Positions 26,044 to 38,172 of a stretch of 64,000 bases of DNA are shown piece by piece. Each line of letters starts with the position of its first letter. The stretch's first letter is position 1. The notes below the pieces were generated by a model, which saw only the letters and a program-made list of their open reading frames with translations, did no database searches and was not told the origin of the DNA. A program made the translations under genes and the position numbers. Source of the stretch: Archegozetes longisetosus (lineage: Eukaryota > Arthropoda > Arachnida > Sarcoptiformes > Trhypochthoniidae); NCBI GenBank assembly GCA_018873245.2, contig JAEMBT020000008.1, positions 5,845,569-5,909,568 on the forward strand, written 5' to 3'.

Positions 26044-26373
26044 GAACTAAATGGAAATTTTTGGCATATGCACACAATTGATAACTAAACGAAATTTATA
26101 GAATTTCTTTAATACAGTAATGTTTGCAAAAAATTGTTGCGATTTATGATTTGAAACTTATTTGACTGTTTGAGTATTTTGTTATTTAAGGTAGAAGATT
26201 TGAAGGGCGAGTCTCTTTCAATCGAATAAACAATAATAATGTTATTAAAATAATAAAACATTAAAATCCATCAGAGAAACATAAGTATCACTTTTTGGTT
26301 TTGTCAGAAATTTTTAATCTGAATCTGTTACTGAATCATATTCCATTTCAGAACTGGAATCCCAGTCTAGATC
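26044..26373. repeat. 3' flank of copy C, shared with copy D
   Basis: Sequence from 'aactaaatggaaatttttgg' to the last exon of copy C matches 28318-28640 downstream of copy D almost base for base. It contains an acidic-tail coding remnant (DSVTDSD-like) that in copy C lies beyond a stop. Confidence 0.75.
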
Positions 26374-28195
26374 TCAACCAGCGTCCTGTTGCAGAAAATA
26401 TTCTATAAGCTCGACAAAATATAAATATTCATTTGGTTTTTCAAAGTTTTCATATTCTATTTTAGCAGTAAATTCATCTGCGCTCAATCCCCAGGAATGT
26501 TTATTCTTGAGTATATCTTCACAGTTTGGCCTTTTCTTCGGTAAATGAGAAGTCATTTTTTCGTACAAATTACTAAAAGCTTCGTATTTGTTCATAAGTA
26601 GTGATTGGTTTTCTTGGTAATCTCTGCAATTAATATTATTTTTGTGAATAGTTAATAGTGAACTAAAAGATTAAACCTTTTAGTACCGGTTTATATCAAT
26701 GAAGAACAATTCCTTAGAAATAACCCCTAAACTATAAATGTCTGCTCTCGTGTCATAAACGCATTTGTCTCCTCCTTCTAATATTTCTGGTGCCGCATAA
26801 CGTGTGTGTCCTCTGTCACCAGTGTGCGATTGACCCACTTTTTCATGAATTGCAGCTAAACCAAAATCTCCTATTTTAACGCAAACTCTATTATATCGTT
26901 TAATCTTCAACAGTATGTTATCTGGTCTTAAGTCTCTGTGAATTAGAGGTTTCTCTCTTTTATGCAAGTATTGAACGCCTTCCAATATTCCAATAAACAG
27001 TTGACTTGCTAAATAATAACCCAACGGAATCAAACATCCATCATGCATAAGATTTGAGTCTTTCATTTCTTTAATTACATATTCCAGAGATTTGCCACAC
27101 AATTCCATTTGTATATAAAGAGTGAGATTTTTCGGACTTGAATATTCGTCATTTAAATTTGCTTCATGCTGTATGTCATGATGCTTCACAAGTTTTTCGT
27201 CATTTGATTCTTCTTCAAGCCATATGTCGTAATATTTGACAAGTCTCTCGTCGCTCAATTCTTTGATTGTGGAACAAGTTTCCAATTCCTTCAAAAATTG
27301 ATTTTCTATTTCTACTTTGAATCTGATCTTTTTTATTGCAAAGTGAGAATAAAAATCTTTATGTTTCACTTTAAATACTTCGGTTCGTAAATTCTTTCAA
27401 GATTACGTCGATTAATGTGCATGTAATGAGCGAAAACATGATCGAAACTCTCGAACTTTGTCTCAATCGGAGTTTTTATAACTTTAAATCCACATCGACC
27501 CCAAATGAAAACAACTCCTTCTTTCGACAAAGCCATTGAAAATTCGCAATACCAACGTGACGCGATGTCGATGAATTTGTTTTCACTCTCCAATTTCAAC
27601 GGAGTTTCACTTAGATATTCGATTGTTTCGTCTCCGAGTTGTCCGGATTCATTAATACCGAACACGTAAATATCGCCACCACGCGATAACAATAAACTGT
27701 GATATGAACCACAACTTATTTTCCCAAAAACTTCATCAATTTCGATAAGTTTCGGTGCATTTCTTGAGTCATCTTCTTTCAACTTTTTGAATCCCAGTTG
27801 TCCAAAATCATTCCGACCCCAACTGAAAACATTTCCCTTCTCTGTTAAAGCCAGTGAATGCCAAAAACCACATGCAATCGCTTTAACTTTCTCTCCATTG
27901 AATTCATTCATATGATATGGAATCGACACATCAACATCATTTCCATTCCCAATCTGTCTATAATAATTCGAACCCCACGCATAAACTTGACCGTCAATTG
28001 TCAAAACAAGTTGAGAAACACAACAAATATCGACAATATTTTTATCACTCAAATATTGATTCAATTTTGGTTTATATATCACGCCATCATCTCTTCCGTT
28101 ACCTAACACTCCGAAATAATTCTCACCCCAACAATAAACTTTTCCGTCAATAGTGCGCGCAATTGCATGATAATAACTGTTCTTGAAATCAACGA
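26374..28195 (-). pseudogene. Array copy C: RCC1 propeller joined to a kinase lacking its glycine loop
   Basis: The propeller runs from VYCWGENYFGVLGNG (~28140) to IWGRCGFKVIKTP, then linker residues ERIYEP. There the DNA jumps directly to the strand after the glycine loop (VKHKDFYSHFAIKKIRF). Propeller 2 and the ATP-binding loop are therefore deleted and the frame changes at ~27375. The remaining kinase keeps HRDLRPDN, KIGDFGLA, AAPEI and the SHTGDRG activation segment. Last exon 26374 to ~26625 reads DYQENQSLLMNKYEAF through KKRPNCEDIL. The join uses a clean donor (GTACTA at ~26688) and phase-2 codon sharing. At ~28195 the 5' end meets an inverted scrap reading IPYHVNE on the plus strand. 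Confidence 0.85.
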
Positions 28196-28584
28196 TTCCA
28201 TATCATGTGAATGAAAATAATGGAGGGAATCATCATTAATGCTGTTCATTAAAAAACACCCAAAACCACATGAAAGTGATATCGTTTTAATTTTTCGGTT
28301 TTAGTCGGTCTTTTCGAACTAAATGGAAATTTTTGGTATATGTACGCAATTGATAACTAAACAATTTTTTTCGAATTTCTTTATTACAGTAATGTTTGCA
28401 AAAAATTGTTGCGATTTGTGATTTGAAACTTATTTGACTGTTTGGGTATTTTGTTATTTAAGGCAAAAGATTTGAAGGGCGAGTCTCTTAATCTAATAAA
28501 CAATTATAATTTTATTCAAATAATAAAACATTAAAAACCATCAGAGAAACATAAGTATCACTTTTTGGTTTTGTCGGAAAATTT
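28196..28584. repeat. 3' flank of copy D with small inverted RCC1 scrap
   Basis: 28192-28215 on the plus strand reads the codons for IPYHVNE, the reverse of the array's direction, so an inversion breakpoint lies at ~28195. 28318-28584 is the copy C/D shared 3' flank. There is no independent gene. Confidence 0.65.
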
Positions 28585-31500
28585 TTAATCTGAATCTGTT
28601 ACTGAATCATATTCCATTTCAGAACTGGAATCCCAGTCTAGATCTGAACCAGCGTCCTGTTGCAGAAAATGTTTTATAAGCTTGACAAAATATGAATATT
28701 TATTTGATTTTTCAAAGTTTTCATATTCTATTTCAGCAGTAAATTCATTTGCACTCAATCCCCAGGAATGTTTATCCTTGAGTATATCTTCATAGTTTGG
28801 CCTATTCTTCGGTAGATTAGAAGTCATTCTTCCGTAGAAACTACTCAAAGCTTCGTATTTGTTCATAAGTAGTGATTGATTTTCCTGGTAATCTCTGTAA
28901 ATAATATGTTTTATGAATAGTTAATATTGAACTAAAAGATTAAACTTTTTAATACCGGCTTATATCAATGAAGAACAATTCCTGAGCAATATGTCCCAAA
29001 CTATAAATATCTGCTTTTGTATCATATTTTCTCCCTTGCAGTACTTCTGGTGCCGCATACCTTATGTCTCCTCTGTCTGCAGTATGCCACTCGTCAGCAT
29101 ATTTATGAATTACTGCTGAACCTAAGTCTCCTATTTTAACACAAACGTTATTATATGATTCAATCTTCAACAGTATGTTATCTGGTTTTAAGTCTCTGTG
29201 AATCAATGGTGGCTTTATATTATGCAAATATTGAACGCCTTCTAATACTCCAATAAACAGTTGACTTGCAGTGTAGTAACCTAATAAAGTCAAGCAATCG
29301 CCTTCTATGAGATTTAAGTCTTTCATTTCTTTAATTACATCTTTCAGAGATTTGTCGCACAATTCCATCCGAATATAAAGAGTGAGTTTTTTCGAACTTG
29401 AATTGCCTTCATTTGAGTCTACCTCACGCCGTATGTCATAATACTTGGTAATTTTTTCATTTGATTCTTCTTCAAGCCATACGTCGTAATATTTGACAAG
29501 TCTTTCGTCACTCAATTCTTTGATTGTGGAACAAGTTTCCAATTCCTTCAAAAATTCATTTTCTGTTTTGATATTGAATCTGACCCTTTTCATTGCAGAA
29601 TAAGTATAACTACTTTCCACTTTAAATACTTCTCCAAAACTGCCTTCTCCGAGTTTTTCTAACTCATTGAATTTTGTTTTATACTCTCCATTCCGAATGA
29701 AAGTATCATTGAATGGAATAACTCTTTCATCAATGGGTTTATAATTTACTTGTTGATAGTGTGCAAAAATATCGTTAAATGACTTGAAATCAGTTTCTTT
29801 TGGTTCTCTCAACATTTCTTCTCCACATTTACCCCAGATGAAAATCCTTCCTCCTTCTGATAAGCCATTGAAATGCTGTAGCGATAATGTGACGCGATAT
29901 CAATGAATTTGTCTCCACCCTTAAATCTCAAGGGAGTTTCACTTTGCTTTTTGATTTCTTCATATCCGAGTGGTTCAACTTTATAACTACCAAATGCGTA
30001 AATATCTTCATCACATGATAACAATAAACTGTGAAACGCCCCACAACTTATTTTTTTAATAGTAATTCCATTCATTTCTACTTTTTTGGGTGAATGAAAA
30101 TAGTCTTCTTTTTCAATGCCAAGTTGACCAAACCAGTTTTGACCCCAAACGAACACATTTCCACTCTCAGTTAAAGCCATTGAATGACTCCAACCACACG
30201 CAATCGCCTTAACTTTCTCTTCATTAAATCCATTCACTTGATATGGTTTTGACACATTATCATTCGAGCCGTTTCCAATCTGTCCATGCAAATTATAGCC
30301 CCACGCATAAACCTCACCGTCACTTGTCAAAACAAGAGAGTGATAAAAACCACAACAAATATCAATAACATTTTTATCACTAAAATATTGATTCAATTTT
30401 GGTTTATGTAGTTGATTGTCTTCTGTCCCGATTCCTAAAACACCATGCACATTTTGACCCCAACAATAAACTTTACCATCAGAAGTGCGCGCAATTGCAT
30501 GACAACTACCAGTTTTGATATCAATGATTTGTCTTCCACGCAATTCTTCAACTATAAACTTGACAACTTTATTGTTATCACTCGTTGTTAACAAAGAATT
30601 GTTGAACAAATTCTTTCTTTGGAATTCATAAACTTCATCGCTTTTTGAGATGATTGTGATATTCCATTCAGAAACAAAAGAAAATTTAATATCACTTCTA
30701 AAACATTCATTTAGTTTATCGTAAAGTCTTTTATTATTTCTAATTTCTTCGCTTTTATTGGATCGATTATTTTTTTCGTAAATTCTTTCAAGATTACGTC
30801 GATTAATGTGCATGTAATGAGCGAAGGCATGATTGAAACTCTCGAACTTTGTCTCAATCGGAGTTTTTATGACTTTAAATCCACAATGACCCCAAACGAA
30901 AACAATTTCTTCTTTAGACAAAGCCATTGAAATGTCGTAACGCCAATGTGACGCGATGTCGATAAATTTGTTTTCACTCTTCAATTTCAGAGGAGTTTCA
31001 CTCCATTTGATTTTTTCGTCTCCGAGTTGACCGAATTGATTACTACCGAACACGTAAATATCGCCATGATGCGATAACAATAAACTGTGATCTGAACCAC
31101 AACTTACTTTCTTAAAATCTTCATCAATTTCGATACGTTTCGGTGCATTTTCCTAGTTTTTGAAACCCAGTTGTCCATATTTATTCGAACCCCAACTAAA
31201 AACATTTCCCCTCTCAGTTAAAGCCAATGAATGAAACCAGCCACATGCAATCGCTTTAACTTTCTCTCCATTGAATTTATTCACGTGATATGGAATCGAC
31301 ACAACATCATAATTTCCATTCCCAATCTCTCCATAATAATTCCAACCCCACGCATAAACTTGACCGTCAATTGTCAAAACAAGCGAATGCCGATAACCAC
31401 AACAAATATCGACAATATTTTTATAACTCAAAAATTGATTCAATTCTGGTTTATATGGCATGCTATCATCTATTTTCTTGTAATCTTTTCTTCCATTCCC

Positions 31501-31734
31501 TAACACTCCGTCTTCATTCCAACCCCAACAATAAACTTTTCCGTCAATAGTGCGCGCAATTGCACGACCACGACCATTTTTGAAATCAACGATTTGTTTG
31601 TTGCTCAATTTTTCGTTTAGAGTCAAGTGAAAAATATAATTCCAATGACCAAAAACATAAGTTTTGTCGTCATTTGTGACAATGATCAAATTGATATTGT
31701 TCCAATCATCTTCAAAAACATGAAAGCTTCACAA
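28585..31734 (-). pseudogene. Array copy D: double RCC1 propeller plus kinase with DLG instead of DFG
   Basis: Nearly complete. Propeller 1 (IIVTNDDKTYVFGHW to FVWGHCGFKVIKTP), linker, propeller 2 (VYCWGQNVHGVLGIG to the last blade) and kinase are followed by a phase-2 intron of ~58 nt and a last exon (28894-28585). That exon ends in an acidic tail. Breaks: an in-frame TAG at 31153-31155 after GQLGFKN, and a one-base loss near 29865 (SISMA) that shifts frame before the kinase. The kinase keeps LGEGSFGEVFKV, the AxK lysine (AMKRV) and HRDLKPDN, but the metal-binding motif is KIGDLG, not DFG. The 5' end is fused at ~31735 to the kinase N-lobe of copy E, so D has no start codon of its own. Confidence 0.85.
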
Positions 31735-32884
31735 ACGGAGCCAAAATTACCGGAAGCAATGAATCTCTTTTCTACAAAGTTTTTTTTCGTATTTCTTGTT
31801 TTTCAATGAAAATCAGCTTACCAAACATTCATCTAATTTATGAATAGTTTTATAAGCTACTTGAAAATAATTTGCAAAAACATCATTTAACGAAATGAAA
31901 TCAGTCTTAGTCGGAGTTTTTATCACTATAAATCCACATTGACCCCAAACGAAAACAATTCCTTCTTTTGACAAAGCCATTGAAATGTTGTAACGCCAAT
32001 GTGATGCGATGTCGATGAATTTGTTTTCACTCTTCAATTTCAACGGAGTTTCACTTTGCTCTTTGATTGTTTCATCACCGAGTTGTCCGAATCTGTTACT
32101 ACCGAACACATAAATATCGCCATCACGCGATAACAATAAACTGTGATTCAAACCACAACTTATTTTCTCAAAAACTTCATCAATTTCGATAAGTTTCGGT
32201 GCATTTCTTGAGACATTTTCTTCCAACTTTTTGAAACCCAGTTGTCCAAAATGATTCGGACCCTAACTGAAAACATTTCCCTTCTCTGTTAAAGCCATAG
32301 AATGGAAGAAACCACATGCAATCGCTTTAACTTTCTCTCCATTGAATTCATTCACATGATATGGAATCGACACATTAGAATAATTTCCATTCCCAATCTG
32401 TCCATCTCCATTCCAACCCCACGCATAAACTTGACCGTCAATTGTCAAAACAAGTGAGTGCCGAGAAACACAACAAATGTCGACAATATTTTTATCACTC
32501 AAATATTAATTCAATTCTGGTTTATGTGTCTCGAAATCATTTCTTCCATTCCCTAACACTCTGTTATAATTCCGACCCCAACAATAAACTTTTCCGTCAG
32601 AAGTGCGCGCAATTGCATGATAATCACCATTCTTGAAATCAACGATTTGTTTGTTGCTCAAGTTTTCGCTTAGTCAAATTTTTTACTTCATTCCGATGAC
32701 CAAAACCTAAAACTCCATTTTTATTACCACCAAAAACATAAGTTTCATCGTCATTTGTGACAATGATCAAATTTTTACTCCAAGTTTCAAAAACTTCAAA
32801 AACATGAAAAAGTTTGATTTTTCTGACGAAATCTTGATTCAATTTCAACTGTTGAAAAATTTCGTATTTGTTGATTTCGTCCAT
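31735..32884 (-). pseudogene. Array copy E: N-terminus and one propeller, kinase cut after the glycine loop
   Basis: Begins MDEINKYEIFQQLKLNQDF at 32884, the family's N-terminus, which resembles the start of RCBTB proteins. Shortly after GFGHRNEVKNLT the frame shifts. Two further in-frame stops follow: PELN-stop-YLSDKN (TAA) and NVFS-stop-GPNHF (TAG at 32263-32265, in place of Trp). The last blade reads VFVWGQCGFIVIKTP, then the G/H-type linker LDECLVS. The kinase begins FIASGNFGSVCEA and at ~31735 jumps into the FHVFEDDWN entry strand of copy D. There is therefore no lysine strand or C-lobe. Confidence 0.85.
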
Positions 32885-33400
32885 TTTCGCGATTGCACAA
32901 AATTTTGTCTCATGGACACGCTGACCTATTCAGCTTTTGCACTTGTCCTCTAGTTCTAAAATTAAGCCCTAGAAATTTTGGGAATCTACTCCCACTCTCC
33001 AGTCCACACTTTAATTCTCTCCAACTTTTCATGTTCAAGTTACAAAAGTTGAGAAGGCCAACCTTGTTCTCCTGATTGACACCAGTTCTGATTATTCTTC
33101 CAACAGTCATCTCAATCTGTTGACTTCTGCTTACATGAGGGCTCTACTCCGACTCTCGCCAATATCGAGACAATACAGCTTTACTGTAACGTTACACTTC
33201 TATATCATTTCTATCGCATACTGTTTATACACTTTATTTATATCCCGCTGCCAACATCTCTCTGATTTTCGCCCGTTTTCTTTCTGTTCTGCAGCGGCAC
33301 GCACCCTTACAGAGCCAGCAGCTCAATTGCTACAGGGATGGCACACCTATGCATTTGTTCCACTGAAGGGTTAAATTAATTGATAAATTGAAAATGTTTA
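32885..33400. repeat. 5' flank block of copy E, shared with copies I and J, plus SINE-related unit
   Basis: 32885-33165 (ctcccactctccagt, ctcctgattgacaccagttctga, ctcaatctgttgacttctgctta) matches 41682-42080 upstream of copy I and 60065-60440 upstream of copy J, so it probably carries the family's promoter/5'UTR. 33167-33350 (ttatatcccgctgccaacatctctctg, ctgcagcggcacgcaccctta, gccagcagctcaattgctaca) recurs at about 44085-44180 and 45090-45245 and belongs to the SINE-like unit. There is no coding gene. Confidence 0.75.
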
Positions 33401-33479
33401 TTATTACAACAGCTCAATAGTACTGCTATACAAATATGTCACGCGAAACAGTATTTTATCTATAATTTACTTCAGATAT

Positions 33480-35801
33480 TTATCTAAATCTAAGTTTTGT
33501 TTTTAAGAAAAACTTGTGGAAATTTTCTTCTATTGACTGTTCATTTAACGACAGTTGAGAAAATTCAATTTCTAATTCATTACTACCCAAAGTCCACGAA
33601 CTTTTTTCTCTCAATATTTGATCACAATCGGGTCTCTTGATTATCTTTTGTTCCATCATTTTTGATACAATTTCATCAATTTTCAGATATTTTTCTTTCA
33701 ATAATTGATCTGTTATTGAACTGTTTGAAGATCTAAGAAATTGAAATAATTGATTAAAACATGATTTCTCTTATTTTACACTCACGAATTGATATCTATA
33801 TCAAATACTTCTTGCGTAATAGAACCTAAACTATACATGTCTGCTTTCAAGTCATAGCTCCTGCCTGCAAGAACTTCTGGAGCGTTATACTTAACAGTTC
33901 CCAAGCCTCGAGTATGAGTTTGTTCGTCAAACTTGTGGACCACAGCCAAGCCAAAGTCTGCTAATTTAATAAATTTTCCATTTTGTCCATAAGTGATTAA
34001 GATATTTGTAGGTTTCAAATCTCTGTGAATTATCGGAGGAATTTGTTTATGCAAACAATTAACTGCTTTTAGTATTTGTTTGAACAATTCGCTTGAGATG
34101 TAATATTCCAATCGAGACATTGGTTGCAGTTGTTTTCTGTGAAACTCACTTCTCTTTATGATCAATATTTGTTTCAAAGTACTGAAACATAGTTCCATTT
34201 GAATGTAGAGAATGTCACTGTTTTCGATCCACGAATTTTTATACTGCACGACATGATCGCTTTGGAGTTTTGCCATTAATTTCAATTCTCTTAAACTTTT
34301 TTCTTTGAGCTCATCAGTAAATTCTGAAAAGTATTTTAAAATAATCAAAAAAGTATTAATCAGTCATTTTCAAAGCATTACCGGTGAGTAGAATTATTTT
34401 CACCGCATAATTTTGTTCATCGAACAAATTGAGTACTTTGAAAACTTTGCCAAAAGTGCCGCTTCCAATCATTTTTAGTTCTTTGAAATCTCGTTTATAT
34501 CGTGTTTCGTCAGTCATGGCATTTATTTGTGGAAATGGATGAGGTTTCAACTGAGAACTTAATGTTAGCGGTTGAATCGGAGGCGAAGGACTATTTTCTT
34601 GTACTTGTTTAGGTTTCGTCATTGTAATTATTGGCTTTTTATCGTTTACAAACAATTTTGTCTCACCAGTCACATCAATTTCTGGCGGCAACACTGAAGG
34701 AACACTTTGCCGCGGTTTCACTGGAACATTTGTTGCAACAGTCAATTTTTTGAGCTTTTTCTCAATATCCTGTTTATTGGCGATGACTTTAGTTTTGTAT
34801 GTGATTTGAAAATAATGAGCGAAAACCTCATCGAAACTCTTGAATTGCGTCTCAGTCGGAGTTTTTATCACTTCTTTTCCACATTTACCCCAAATGAAAA
34901 CAATTCCTTCTTTCGACAAAGCCATTGAAATGTTGTAATTCCAATGTGACGCGATGTCGATGAATTTGTTTTCACTCTTCAATTTCAACGGAGTTTCGGA
35001 GTTTAACAGAATTTCACTTTGCTTTTTGATTGTTACGTAACCGAGTTGTCCGAATTCATTACTACCGAACACGTAAATATCGCCATTACGTGATAACAAT
35101 AAACTGTGATTCCAACCACAACTTATTTTCTCAAAAACTTCATCAATTTCAATAAGTTTCGGTGCATTTCTTGAGTCATCTATTTTGAAACTTTTGAAAC
35201 CCCCATAATAACCCCAACTGAAAACATTTCCTTCTCTGTTAAAGCACATCCGTCTCTGCACATGGAAACCACATGCAATCGCTTCAACTTTCTCTCCATT
35301 GAATTTATTCACGTGATATGGAATCGACACATCATTTTTTCCATTCCCAATCTGTCATAAACTTGATCGTCAATTGTCAAAGCAAGTGAGTGCCGAGAAC
35401 CACAACAAATATCGATTCAATTCTGGTTTAGATATCCCGCGATCATCTCTTCCATTCCACACTCCGAAAGCATTAAAACCCCAACAATAAACTTTTCCGT
35501 CAATAGTGCGCGCAATTGCATGACGTAAACCATTCTTGAAATCAACGATTTGTTTGTTGCTCAAGTTTTCGTTTAGAGGCAAATTTTTTACTTTATTCCA
35601 ATGACCAAAACCTAAAAATCCATAACGATTACCACCAAAAACATAAGTTTCGTCGTCATTTGTGACAATGATCAAATTGGTTTTTTCCAGAGCGTCTTCA
35701 AAAACATGAAAAATTTTGATTTTTTTGACGAAATTTTGATTCAATTTCAACTGTTGGAAAATTTCGTATTTGTTGATTTCATCCATTTTGCGATTGATCA
35801 C
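33480..35801 (-). pseudogene. Array copy F: divergent RCC1-kinase with long Pro/Lys linker
   Basis: N-terminus MDEINKYEIFQQLKLNQNF near 35780. The propeller lost two small pieces (near 35350 and 35418), shifting frame. From 35330 it is open through the last blade (FIWGKCGKEVIKTPTETQ) into a ~90-residue Lys/Pro-rich linker not seen in other copies. The kinase begins at MIGSGTFGKVFKV. An intron (donor after ILLTG, acceptor before FTDELKEKS, ~60 nt) interrupts the N-lobe. The C-lobe reads HRDLKPTN, KLADFGLAVVHK, a THTRGLGT activation segment and NAPEV. A second intron precedes the tail exon (about 33720-33480; KRPDCDQIL). The kinase half looks intact and is the most diverged of the set. The deletions make the RCC1 half non-functional as written. 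Confidence 0.85.
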
Positions 35802-36098
35802 AATGATCCTAAAGAAACCTCAAAAAATCTTAAGAATATTGGAAAAGTTAGATACTTTTAATAAAGCCTTTATTAATAATTCTTTACTTTACACTTTAAA
35901 TTCAATACTTTAAACGTTTCAAAGAAAAATTAAATCTTTAATCAATTTTTGAAAATTTCGCATTCATCAATCATTTTCTCAATTTTTATCATTTTTTACA
36001 ATAAATACTCATTTATAAAATGATAGTTCAAATGAAAGCGATTAACTCAAAGGCATTATGTACAAGGAACGCATTCTCAATTGTCCAATGTTTACATA
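35802..36098. repeat. 3' flank of copy G, shared with copy H
   Basis: AT-rich; 35870-36098 is nearly identical to 37965-38172. The shared text includes tcaatcattttctcaat and aaaatgatagttcaaatgaaagcgattaactcaaa. G and H therefore duplicated as a unit with their 3' DNA. Confidence 0.75.
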
Positions 36099-37965
36099 TC
36101 ATTTAATTTCAAATATGTTTCTGAAATTTTTAATAATTTTCCCAAACTCTGATGAGTTTTCGTAGAATTTTAGTTTTGTTTGAATGAAATGCAAGTGAAA
36201 ACTTTTATTATTGCAATCGAATTCCTTCTCTTTCATTACTTGACTCAAACTTAACAAAGCCCAACGATCTCTTTCACTCAAAATTTGTTCACAAACGGGG
36301 CGATCAGCTATTCTTGTAGAAGTCATTCTGTATGTTAAACTATATAAATTCCTATATTTTTCCTTCAAATCAGAATTCTCTCCAATTCTCTCTCTAAAAT
36401 TGATAGAAAAATTGTAATTATAATATAAAAATGAATAAAGTAAACAAATTACTCATTGATGTTAATATTGAATAATTCTTGAATGATTATTCCTAAGCTA
36501 TAAATGTCTGCTCGGAAGTCATATTTATTGGTTTCATTTTTTGTATTAGAGTTTGTTGAGTAATTGGATAGTACTTCAGGTGCTATGTAACAAAGAGTCC
36601 CAGCTCCTTTAGTATGCGATTGACTGGCAAACTCGTGAACAACTGCTAAACCAAAGTCAGCTAATTTGACGAATCTACCATTCAGTCCATCGGTTATGAG
36701 TATATTACTTGGTTTCAAATCTCTGTGAATTACGGGGGGACTTTGTTTGTGTAGGAAATGAACAGCTTCTAAAATCTCGATAAACAGTTCACTCGCAATA
36801 TAATAACGAAATACTTTGTCTGTTGGATTTTGATCGACTTCTTCATTAATAATCTGGATGACTTCTTTTAATGATTTCGAGCATAATTCCATTTGAATAT
36901 ACAATGAAAGAAATTTGTGTGAACCACTCGAGTCATCTCCATTATCGTGACTTTCTTCAATCCAAAAATCATAACATTCGACAAAATAATTACTGCGAAT
37001 CTTTGCGATGATTTTTGTTTCTCTACAAACCTTTTCTTTTTGATCTTCTCTAAACTTTATTTTCTTGATAGCAAAAGTCAGATTTGAATTTTTGTCTAAA
37101 GCTTCACAAACGGAGCCAAAATTACCCGAAGCGATGAATCTTTTTTCTACAAAGTTCTGTTCGTATTTCATGTTTTTCAACGAAAATAAGCTTTCGAGAC
37201 ATTCATCTAATTTATGAATAGTTTTATAGGTAACTTGAAAATAATTTGCAAAAACATCATTAAACGAAATGAAATCAGTCTCATTCGGAGTTTTTATAAC
37301 TTTAAATCCACCCCAAATGAAAATCTTTCCTTCTTTTGACAAAGCCATTGAAATGTTGTAACGCCAATGTGACGAGATGTCGATGAATTTGTTTTCACTC
37401 TTCAATTTCAACGGAGTTTCACTTTGCTCTTTGATTGTTTCATCTCCGTATTTATTCCAACCGAACACATAAATATCGCCATCACGCGATAACAACAAAC
37501 TGTGATTGTAACCACAATTTATTTTCTCAAAAACTTCATCAATTTCGATAAGTTTCGGTGCATTTCTTGAGTCATCTTTTTTCAACTTTTCGAAACCCAG
37601 TTGTCCAAATTCATTCCAACCCCAACTGAAAACATTTCCCTTCTCTGTTAAAGCCAGTGAATGATACAAACCACATGCGATCGCTTTAACTTTCTCTCCA
37701 TTGAATTCATTCACATGATATGGAATCGACACATTAGAATAATTTCCATTCCTAATCTGTCCATAATAATTCGAACCCCACGCATAAACTTGACCGTCAA
37801 TTGTCAAAACAAGTGAATGCCAAGAACAACAAATGTCGACAACATTTTTGTCACTCAAATATTGATTCAATTCGGGTTTATATATCTTGCGATCATTTCT
37901 TCCATTCTCTCCACTAGAATTCTCATTCCGATGACCACAACCTAAAATTCCACAATAATTACTTT
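36099..37965 (-). pseudogene. Array copy G: RCC1 plus intact-looking kinase, 5'-truncated
   Basis: Open in one frame from ~37965 (CGILGCGHRNENSSGENG, a blade shortened by an in-frame fusion of two repeats) through five or so blades, linker and kinase to 36449. A tail exon follows (about 36395-36099; DRPVCEQIL, RDRWAL). The kinase is complete by motif: IASGNFGSVCEAL, FAIKKIKF, HRDLKPSN, KLADFGLAVVHE, SHTKGAGTLCYIAPEV and RADIYSLGIIIQELF. It also has the YDFWIEES insert before LYIQMELC. One blade has lost two residues (IFIWGGFKV). No frameshift or stop was found, so only the missing N-terminus and first blades argue against function. It would need another start, or be transcribed from a neighbour. 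Confidence 0.8.
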
Positions 37966-38172
37966 ACACTTTGAATTCAATACTCTAAAACGTTTCGAAT
38001 AAAATATAAATCTTTAATCTATTTTTGAAAATTTGCATTTATCAATCATTTTCTCAATGTTATCATTTTTTGCAACAAATACTCATTTATAAAATGATAG
38101 TTCAAATGAAAGCGATTAACTCAAAAGCATTATGTACAAGGAACGCATTCTCAATTGTCCAAAGTTTACATA

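Noticed and set aside
27858-28153. Plus-strand frames within array copies (also near 31231, 39715, 39774)
   Set aside because: They are antisense shadows of RCC1 blades and recur only because the copies are duplicates.
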